A DNA stretch of 11,021 nucleotides from Armatimonadota bacterium (GTDB lineage: Bacteria > Armatimonadota > Armatimonadia > Armatimonadales > Armatimonadaceae). Below are positions 5,893 through 11,021 of the stretch, one piece after another. The notes beneath the pieces are model-generated. The model ran no database searches. It had not been told where the DNA came from and was given only the letters and a program-made list of their open reading frames with translations. The position numbers and the translations under genes were made by a program. The stretch lies in NCBI GenBank assembly GCA_014381035.1, contig JACMIS010000843.1:1-11021 (forward strand). Direction: 5' to 3'. Numbering within the stretch: position 1 is the first letter of the stretch; every line of letters starts with the position of its first letter.

Positions 5893-7272
5893 ATGATGGA
5901 ACAAACCGTTATGGCTACCGAACGAAAACATTTTGGCACCGACGGTGTGCGCGGCGTGGCGAACACCGACCTTTCCCCGACTCTCGCGATGGCACTCGGC
6001 GCGGCGGCGGCGCACGTGCTACGCGAAACCGACGGCGATCCCGCGATTGTGCGCGAGATCGTGGTCGGCCGCGACCCCCGGCTTTCCGGCGACCTGCTGG
6101 AAGCGGCACTGATCGCCGGGATCTGTTCGCAGGGCGTGAACGTCCTTTCGGTCGGCGTCCTGCCCACCCCCGGCGTGGCGTTCGTGACGCGGTCGCGCGG
6201 CGCGGCGGCGGGCGTGGTGATCTCGGCGTCGCACAACCCGATGGCGGACAACGGTATCAAGTTCTTCGGGTCCGATGGCAAGAAGTTAGCCGATGCCACC
6301 GAGATACGAATCGAGGCGGGACTGGAAACCTGGGAATCGTTGCCGCGACCGACCGGCGCGGATGTCGGATTTGTGGTGCGAACCGCCAAGCCGGTCGCCG
6401 AATATGTCGCGCATCTGCAAGCCGCCTGCCCGGTGCGACTGGATGGCATGAAACTGGTGATTGACGGCGCGAACGGCGCGGCATCGTTTCTGGCGGCGCA
6501 GGTGTTCGGGGGACTCGGCGCGACGGTGGAGACGCTATCGTGCGAGCCGGACGGCGTCAATATCAACGACAACTGCGGCTCGCTCCACCCCGAAGCGATG
6601 CTCGCCCGTGTCAAAGCAACCGGCGCGGACGCCGGGCTGGCGTTCGACGGCGACGCCGACCGGGTGATCCTGTCCGACGAACAGGGGCGCGTGTTCGACG
6701 GGGACCGGGTGTTGTGCCTGCTCGGAACCTTTCTGCACGAGCGCGGCGAACTGGAAAACGACGTGGTCGTCGGGACGATCATGAGCAATATGGGACTCGG
6801 GGTTGCTCTGCAAAAACGGGGGGTCCGCTTCGTCGCGGCTCCGGTCGGGGACCGATATGTCGCCGAGGCGATGGAGCGGGAAGGCGCGATCCTGGGCGGC
6901 GAAAAGTCGGGACACTTCCTGCTCCCGCGCCTGTCGCCGACCGGGGACGGCATGCTTTCCGCGCTTCAGGTGCTTGCGGCGTGTGCGCAGTCCGGGCGCA
7001 AACTGGGCGATTGGGCGGGCGATATGACCGAATACCCGCAGAAACTGGTCAGCATCCCGGTGCGGACTAAAGAGGGTTGGTCAGATGTACCGACAATAAA
7101 GGCGGCTATCGCGGACGCTGAAGCCAGACTTTCCGGTATCGGTCGCCTCAATGTGCGCCCGTCGGGTACGGAGCGACGTATTCGCGTCATGGCAGAGGGA
7201 CCGGATGTGGATACCGTGAACGCGGTGGTAGATAGCGTCGCGAATGCGGTACGCGATGCGCTGGGCGAATAG
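5893..7272 (+). CDS. glmM: Phosphoglucosamine mutase GlmM
   Basis: GlmM converts glucosamine 6-phosphate to glucosamine 1-phosphate, a step toward UDP-GlcNAc for peptidoglycan and outer-layer polysaccharides, in the cytoplasm. The 459-aa length fits the family. All four signature loops are present: the phosphoserine loop SASHNPMADNGIKFF (111-125, catalytic Ser113), the Mg loop DGDADR (252-257), the sugar loop GGEKSGH (335-341) and the phosphate-binding loop RPSGTE (422-427). The N terminus FGTDGVRG (14-21) is typical. The start is unsure: ATG codons lie at 5893, 5896 and 5911, and none has a proper Shine-Dalgarno sequence (AGGAG lies about 19 nt upstream, too far). A stop codon directly precedes 5893 in frame. 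It heads a plus-strand group and lies 8 nt before the next gene. Confidence 0.96.
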   Translation: MMEQTVMATERKHFGTDGVRGVANTDLSPTLAMALGAAAAHVLRETDGDPAIVREIVVGRDPRLSGDLLEAALIAGICSQGVNVLSVGVLPTPGVAFVTRSRGAAAGVVISASHNPMADNGIKFFGSDGKKLADATEIRIEAGLETWESLPRPTGADVGFVVRTAKPVAEYVAHLQAACPVRLDGMKLVIDGANGAASFLAAQVFGGLGATVETLSCEPDGVNINDNCGSLHPEAMLARVKATGADAGLAFDGDADRVILSDEQGRVFDGDRVLCLLGTFLHERGELENDVVVGTIMSNMGLGVALQKRGVRFVAAPVGDRYVAEAMEREGAILGGEKSGHFLLPRLSPTGDGMLSALQVLAACAQSGRKLGDWAGDMTEYPQKLVSIPVRTKEGWSDVPTIKAAIADAEARLSGIGRLNVRPSGTERRIRVMAEGPDVDTVNAVVDSVANAVRDALGE

Positions 7273-7280
7273 GAGAACAT

Positions 7281-8027
7281 ATGCGTAAACGACAATCGGT
7301 GTCGCTTCCCGTTGCGGCGGGTGTGGCGGCAGGCACACTGTTTCTAGGCTTTGCGGCGGGCGCGGTGGCGCAGGGCAGATCGCGCCTGACCGTTTTGCAG
7401 AACACAGTCTCGACCGACGCCCGCAAGATCGGCGGACGGCTTTATGTGCCGGTGGCGGATATAGCCAAAGCGATGGGCTGGAAACTGACGGTCGCCGGGA
7501 GTGCGATCAGTCTGCAACCACCAACAAAAATAGCGACCAATGGTGGGAACACATCTTCGCCGGAATATCGCCTGTCCGGTGCGGCGGGCGAGGAGTTCGG
7601 CAACGCGTCGTACCGTTTCAAAGTGACCAACGTCGCCGAAGTCGCCGAGTATAATCGCAAGTACACCAACGGCATCGCGGTCGGCGGTGCGGTGAACACC
7701 GGGGTGAACGAGAAATTAGTCGTTATAGACTGCGTCCTCACCAACGCGACGGCGGAGCGAGAGGAGTTTTGCTTTTCCCGCGACCGTTACGCCGAAAACA
7801 CGGTGCTACTCGACAAAAACGGTGAATCGCTCCCCCCCGCCGCCATAGATGTCGCCGCCGACGAACTGAACCCGCCCGGTGCCTATGCACTTGCGGGGGC
7901 GAACGTGCGCTTCGCACTCGTCTTCCGTGTCCCGCAAGCATGGGAGGCAAAAGCACTCGTTTACACCATCGTCAAATACCGCGAACGCGGTCTGAAAAAA
8001 GGCACGGATGTACGGGTGAATCTTTAG
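7281..8027 (+). CDS. Secreted protein with copper-amine-oxidase-type stalk domain
   Basis: The 248-aa protein starts with a signal peptide: MRKRQ, then a hydrophobic core at about 8-28 and a likely AVAQG cleavage site near 30-31. Residues 33-82 (VSTDARKIGGRLYVPVADIAKAMGWKLTV and what follows) look like the copper amine oxidase N-terminal/stalk domain, a cell-surface module that despite its name carries no oxidase activity. The rest (about 90-248) is beta-rich, with conserved-looking NEKLVVIDCVLTNATAE, resembling DUF4352/TRF2-like immunoglobulin folds. No catalytic motif is visible. The ATG at 7281 has TAGGAG 5 nt upstream. It follows glmM by 8 nt and is probably co-transcribed, which suggests a cell-envelope role; the function is unknown. 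Confidence 0.85.
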   Translation: MRKRQSVSLPVAAGVAAGTLFLGFAAGAVAQGRSRLTVLQNTVSTDARKIGGRLYVPVADIAKAMGWKLTVAGSAISLQPPTKIATNGGNTSSPEYRLSGAAGEEFGNASYRFKVTNVAEVAEYNRKYTNGIAVGGAVNTGVNEKLVVIDCVLTNATAEREEFCFSRDRYAENTVLLDKNGESLPPAAIDVAADELNPPGAYALAGANVRFALVFRVPQAWEAKALVYTIVKYRERGLKKGTDVRVNL

Positions 8028-8030
8028 GAA

Positions 8031-8143
8031 GGTGATTGGGTGATAGGGTGATTAGGTGGTTGGGTGATCAGGTCCGGGGAGTTAGCACTGCTTCTGCTAC
8101 CGGTCCCTGACACCCAACCACCTAATCACCCTATCACCTCTCC
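8031..8143. repeat. Long intergenic hairpin made of GGTGATT octamers (element B)
   Basis: The left arm begins with 8-nt units such as GGGTGATA, GGGTGATT, AGGTGGTT and GGGTGATC. Positions 8039-8066 and 8111-8138 are perfect reverse complements over 28 bp. After a one-base bulge, TCAGG pairs, and CCGG pairs further in. The apex holds TAGCA/TGCTA (8083-8087 and 8095-8099) with a 7-nt loop. It starts 3 nt after the stop of the secreted protein and ends 10 nt before coaX. There is no T tract, so it is not a standard terminator. It resembles element A at 471-602. Confidence 0.85.
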
Positions 8144-8148
8144 CAAAC

Positions 8149-8952
8149 ATGCTACTTGCAATTGACATTGGAAATACCAACACGACGCTGGGACTGTTCG
8201 ACGGGGAGACGCTGGTTTGCGACTTCCGGTTGCAATCCCGGCGTGACCGCACGGCAGATGAATTTGCCGCACTGATCGCCTCGCTTCTTTTGACGAAGGG
8301 CTATGGTTTGGGCGATATTACCGGGATGGCGATGGCGTATGTCGTGCCGCCGGTCGGGGGGACACTCCGCGAACTCGCCGAGCGGCATATGTCCATAGAG
8401 CCGTTCATCGTGACCGCCGACACCGACACCGGCTTGAAGAACCTGTATCATCCGCCGCAGGCGGTCGGGGCGGATCGCATCGTGAACGCGTTCGCGGCGC
8501 GGGCGTTGTACTCGCAGGCGACGGACAACGGACGCACGGCGGCGTGCGTGGTCGTGGACTACGGCACGGCGACCACGCTGGACGCGGTGACGGCGAAAGG
8601 GGAATACCTGGGCGGGGCGATCCTGCCGGGCATCGGGATCTCGATGGACGCCCTGTTTTCCCGCGCGGCGATGCTCTCGCAGGTCGAACTTTCGAAACCG
8701 GCGGAAGCCATCGGCACCAACACGGCGGAAGCACTACGTAGTGGCATCCTGTACGGCTTCGCGGCGCAAACGGACGGCATGACGGCGCGGTTCGTCGGCG
8801 AACTTGCCCAGAGAGGCGCGGACGTTCGGGTGATCGCCACCGGCGGCATCGCCCCCCTGATCGCCCCTTACACCAACTCCATCGAAATCGTGGATGTGAA
8901 CCTGACCCTGACCGGACTGCGATTGCTGTACGCGCGGGAGCGAGGAAAGTAG
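8149..8952 (+). CDS. coaX: Type III pantothenate kinase CoaX
   Basis: CoaX phosphorylates pantothenate with ATP, the first step of coenzyme A synthesis. The 267-aa sequence has the acetate-kinase-fold motifs of the type III family: DIGNTNTTLGLFDG (6-19, phosphate loop), GADRI (107-111, catalytic Asp109), VVDYGTATTLD (135-145) and GGAILPGIGIS (155-165). Type III enzymes are usually not inhibited by CoA and need a monovalent cation. The ATG at 8149 is the only sensible start because DIGNT follows at once, yet no Shine-Dalgarno sequence precedes it: the 20 nt upstream are pyrimidine-rich and belong to the right arm of the hairpin. The stop codon directly abuts the recombinase GTG. No other pantothenate kinase is in the window. 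Confidence 0.96.
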   Translation: MLLAIDIGNTNTTLGLFDGETLVCDFRLQSRRDRTADEFAALIASLLLTKGYGLGDITGMAMAYVVPPVGGTLRELAERHMSIEPFIVTADTDTGLKNLYHPPQAVGADRIVNAFAARALYSQATDNGRTAACVVVDYGTATTLDAVTAKGEYLGGAILPGIGISMDALFSRAAMLSQVELSKPAEAIGTNTAEALRSGILYGFAAQTDGMTARFVGELAQRGADVRVIATGGIAPLIAPYTNSIEIVDVNLTLTGLRLLYARERGK

Positions 8953-9948
8953 GTGAGATCCACTCTTGAGTCCCCCTCTCTCACAAGCACCGGGAGGGGA
9001 CTTGAGGGGGAGGGGTATTCCGTCCTACAAACCTTTTTCGCCGGACGTAATGAACGCACGCTCCGGGCATATCAAAATGATCTGGAACAGTTCCGTGCCT
9101 TTGTGGACGCGCCGACTATCGCCGACGCCGTTAACGCGCTTCTCGCGGGCGGGCAAGGGGCTGCGAACGGCACGGTGTTGTGCTATCGTGCCCACCTTTC
9201 GGATCTGAACCGCTCCCCGGCGACGATCAACCGCGCCCTGTCCGCGCTTCGGGCATTGTTGAAGCTTGCCCGAATGTTGGGAGTAGTGCCGTGGTCGCTC
9301 GATGTGCCGAACATACCGGCGGAGTCGTACCGGGACACGCGCGGTCCCGGCGTCGCCGGGGTCAAGCGGGTTCTGGCGACAACGAATAGCGGCGAGAATG
9401 AACGCATGAATCTCCGCGACCGGGCGATCCTACGACTGCTCTACGACCTCGGCTTGCGTCGGGCGGAAGTAGCTTCCCTGGACGTGGAGGATGTAGACCT
9501 GCCGCGCAACACGGTCGCGGTACTCGGCAAGCGTCGCACCGCGAAAACGCTCCTGTCGCTCGCCCCGGCAACGAGAACCGCTCTCGCCGATTGGCTCCGT
9601 GTGCGCGGGAGCGAACCGGGACCGCTGTTTCTCAATTTCGACCATGCGGGCAAAGGTGAGACCCGCCGCCTGACGGGAACCAGCATCTACCGCATCGTGC
9701 GCGGACGCGGACAGGTCGCCGGCGTAAAAGTCGCGCCGCACGGACTCCGCCACACGGCGATCACCGAAGCGTGCAAAGCCGCGCAGGCGGCGGGAATGCC
9801 GCTCGAAGAAGTAATGGATTTTTCGCGCCACCGGGACGTAAAAGTACTGATGATCTACCGCGACCGGGAACGAAACGTGCAGGGGCAGATCGCCGCGCTC
9901 GTCGCCCAGACCACGGGCGACACCGAACCGGGCGATTCTGCGCGGTAA
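8953..9948 (+). CDS. Tyrosine recombinase (XerC/XerD-type integrase)
   Basis: The 331-aa protein has an N-terminal SAM-like core-binding domain (about 24-118; NERTLRAYQNDLEQF) and a C-terminal catalytic domain (about 135-310). The catalytic set is complete: Arg169 in LGLRRAEVASL, Lys193 in GKRRTAK, His263 and Arg266 in HGLRH, His293 in SRHRD, and nucleophile Tyr302 in MIYRD. Such enzymes cut and rejoin DNA at specific sites (dimer resolution, phage or element integration). The GTG at 8953 follows the coaX stop with no gap and has GAGGAAAG about 4-7 nt upstream. No ATG, GTG or TTG occurs in frame until residue 51, so this start is nearly forced, although residues 5-21 are encoded by a repeat. 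Phage genes, a dif site or att sites are not visible, so XerC/D housekeeping versus solitary integrase is undecided. Confidence 0.9.
   Translation: MRSTLESPSLTSTGRGLEGEGYSVLQTFFAGRNERTLRAYQNDLEQFRAFVDAPTIADAVNALLAGGQGAANGTVLCYRAHLSDLNRSPATINRALSALRALLKLARMLGVVPWSLDVPNIPAESYRDTRGPGVAGVKRVLATTNSGENERMNLRDRAILRLLYDLGLRRAEVASLDVEDVDLPRNTVAVLGKRRTAKTLLSLAPATRTALADWLRVRGSEPGPLFLNFDHAGKGETRRLTGTSIYRIVRGRGQVAGVKVAPHGLRHTAITEACKAAQAAGMPLEEVMDFSRHRDVKVLMIYRDRERNVQGQIAALVAQTTGDTEPGDSAR
8964..9016. repeat. C/G-rich inverted repeat inside the recombinase 5' end
   Basis: TCCCCCTC (8971-8978) pairs perfectly with GAGGGGGA (9004-9011). An alternative pairing joins CTTGAGTCCCC on the left with GGGGACTTGAG on the right, using two G-U pairs. 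It resembles the intergenic CCCTCTCC/GGAGAGGG palindromes found in many bacterial genomes, but here it is translated as residues 5-21 of the recombinase. Confidence 0.5.
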
Positions 9949-9956
9949 CAGTATCG

Positions 9957-9980
9957 GCCGCTTACGGCTTATATTTTTTG
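9957..9980 (+). terminator. Weak intrinsic terminator after the recombinase
   Basis: GCCG and CGGC (9957-9960 and 9965-9968) form a 4-bp stem with loop CTTA, followed by TTATATTTTTTG. It lies 8 nt after the recombinase stop and overlaps the end of the convergent dioxygenase gene. The stem is short, so this is tentative. Confidence 0.4.
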
Positions 9981-10835
9981 TGGTGAGACTGCTCTCAGGA
10001 AACTCATGGCATCCTCCGTGCGTGTCGCTTGGCGAAGCCGTTCGTAAAAGGGACGGGCGGCAGGAGCCAGTTGCTCCATGAAAGCGTCCGAAGTAATCCA
10101 TTGGAAATCTTCTTTTGTGCCCCATTCCTTGAGCGGGACCCATTGCGCCTGCGCCGAATAATGCAACGTCAACCGGTCGCCCTCCGTAGTGGAGCGGCCG
10201 CGATGCAGTGTGTGCGCGTCCATATATAAAATGTCGCCCGGTTCCAGAGCCGCAACCACCTGTCTGGGAAGATCACGGGTTTTGTCATTTCGGATCGCGT
10301 CCCATTCGGTTTCGGTCAACGGGCGTCGGTGGGAACCCGGAATCACCAGGAAGCAATAATCCGCATTCAACGCCGCGTTAAACTGAACATGATCCTGGGC
10401 GGCAGGCTTGAGATGAATGACGTCGTACAGGGAACTATCCAGGTCGCGGTGCCAGCCCAAATTGTAACCGACCACTTTCGGCGTCCATAATACTTTGATG
10501 CCCCATGCTCGCGGCTCGTCCCCTAAAAGGATGTGCATCGCCTTATGGACGCCGGGATGGGCGAACACATCCACGAGTTCCGGCTCGAAGAGTTCGGGAC
10601 GCGTTATTTCATTCACGCCCCACGTAGCCATCGGTTTCAACTCGTCGGGAATAATCTGCCGATCCTCCGCGTTCCCGTACCAGAAACGCGTCCCGGATGG
10701 CAGTGTTTCGCGCGTTTTTTGCTGAATGCGGCGTGCAGGCAAGCGAAGTCGCTCCAGGGTGTCAGCGTCGAATACAGCGCGGGCGATAAGATAGCCCTCC
10801 CTCTGGAACTGCTCTCTCTGTGACAATGTAATCAT
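9969..10835 (-). CDS. Phytanoyl-CoA dioxygenase (PhyH) family protein
   Basis: The 288-aa protein is an Fe(II)/2-oxoglutarate-dependent oxygenase. The iron triad is visible: His129 and Asp131 in WHRDLD and distal His211 in HTLHRGRS. Arg221, ten residues later, should bind 2-oxoglutarate. LEPGDILYMDAHTLHRG (197-213) and FLVIPGSHRRPL (162-173) are typical PhyH blocks. The family hydroxylates varied small molecules, and in environmental bacteria the substrate is usually unknown; nothing nearby identifies it. The ATG at 10835 has AAGGA 11 nt upstream in an A-rich leader. Another ATG at 10839 has better spacing (7 nt) but is out of frame and opens only a short ORF. It is convergent with the recombinase (20 nt between stops) and appears to be monocistronic. 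Confidence 0.93.
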   Translation of the reverse strand: MITLSQREQFQREGYLIARAVFDADTLERLRLPARRIQQKTRETLPSGTRFWYGNAEDRQIIPDELKPMATWGVNEITRPELFEPELVDVFAHPGVHKAMHILLGDEPRAWGIKVLWTPKVVGYNLGWHRDLDSSLYDVIHLKPAAQDHVQFNAALNADYCFLVIPGSHRRPLTETEWDAIRNDKTRDLPRQVVAALEPGDILYMDAHTLHRGRSTTEGDRLTLHYSAQAQWVPLKEWGTKEDFQWITSDAFMEQLAPAARPFYERLRQATRTEDAMSFLRAVSPQKI

Positions 10836-10902
10836 TCATCTTTCCTTTATTGTGTTTTTGTTGTTTTTTTGTCCTACGCGGACGGCGCCAACGCATCGTT
10901 GG
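10836..10902 (-). promoter_or_regulatory. A-rich leader and two inverted repeats before the dioxygenase gene
   Basis: On the minus strand, the 35 nt before the start are nearly all A and C. Upstream are two small perfect inverted repeats: GTCC/GGAC (10871-10883, 5-nt gap) and CCAACG/CGTTGG (10888-10902, 3-nt gap). They could be operators, but no -35/-10 pair is convincing. No gene is visible from 10836 to 11021. Confidence 0.25.
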
Positions 10903-10962
10903 ATCGGTTTCACCTGCGGTGCTGGATTTCTGCTTGGTGCTCCTGGTTCGATCCTTTCCCGC

Positions 10963-11021
10963 GCATTTGCCGCTGTTCCGGGTCATACATTGCATGTATG
11001 ACCCGGAACAGCGGCAAATGC
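10963..11021. repeat. Perfect 27-bp palindrome with 5-nt loop at the window end
   Basis: Positions 10963-10989 and 10995-11021 are exact reverse complements, separated by TTGCA. The window ends exactly on the last base of the right arm. The repeat may be a genuine strong hairpin or a fold-back made during assembly or amplification. It has no T tract in the visible part. Confidence 0.9.

Noticed and set aside
5775..6953. Minus-strand 392-aa open frame opposite glmM
   Set aside because: It is rich in Ser, Pro, Arg and Thr, as expected of an antisense shadow in GC-rich DNA; glmM on the other strand has all catalytic loops.
8953..9948. Integrated phage or integron around the recombinase
   Set aside because: Neighbours are housekeeping genes, no attachment repeats or cassette sites are visible, and the gene is coupled to coaX.
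9430..10143. Minus-strand 237-aa frame crossing the recombinase and dioxygenase 3' ends
   Set aside because: It overlaps two well-supported genes and shows no family motif.
10900..10970. Possible tRNA because of GGTTCGATCC near 10945
   Set aside because: The T-loop-like string has no matching T stem and no acceptor or anticodon stem can be drawn around it.
10762..10995. Minus-strand 77-aa frame starting upstream of the dioxygenase gene
   Set aside because: It contains the out-of-frame ATG at 10839 but is Arg/Lys/Thr-rich, spans the palindrome and has no domain.

Overview
The window comes from a GC-rich bacterium. The phylum cannot be fixed from the sequence. A copper-amine-oxidase-type stalk protein, a PhyH dioxygenase, a type III pantothenate kinase and a stressosome operon together would fit Armatimonadota or a similar environmental lineage, but this is a low-confidence guess. 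Both edges look like fragment ends: position 1 cuts a gene, and the last 59 bases are a perfect hairpin.

Layout. On the minus strand, positions 1-5778, in order of transcription: rsbR, rsbS, rsbT, a kinase-phosphatase fusion (353 aa), a kinase-PAS-phosphatase fusion (588-590 aa), membrane-anchored msrA, and a truncated SIS-domain phosphosugar isomerase. The first five genes overlap or lie within 3 nt of each other and form one translationally coupled stressosome operon. msrA may be read through from it and has a plausible terminator. On the plus strand, positions 5893-9948: glmM, a secreted stalk-domain protein, coaX and a tyrosine recombinase. Convergent to that group, at 9969-10835 minus, is a PhyH-family 2-oxoglutarate dioxygenase.

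How the genes work together. RsbR and RsbS carry STAS domains with the expected phosphorylation sites and should build the stressosome that holds the RsbT kinase. The next two proteins each join an RsbT-like ATPase domain to a PP2C/SpoIIE phosphatase. One probably resets the complex (RsbX role) and the other sends the signal out (RsbU role, with a PAS sensor). No RsbV, RsbW or sigma factor lies in the window. However, the 114-bp divergent region before rsbR holds a near-perfect SigB-type promoter (GTTTAA, 14 nt, GGGTAC) pointing at rsbR, which suggests positive feedback from a SigB-family factor encoded elsewhere. A small hairpin in the rsbR leader covers its Shine-Dalgarno sequence.

Other notable features are two intergenic hairpins built from 7-8 nt GGTG-type repeats (471-602 and 8031-8143), a C/G-rich repeat that encodes the N terminus of the recombinase, and the terminal 27-bp palindrome.
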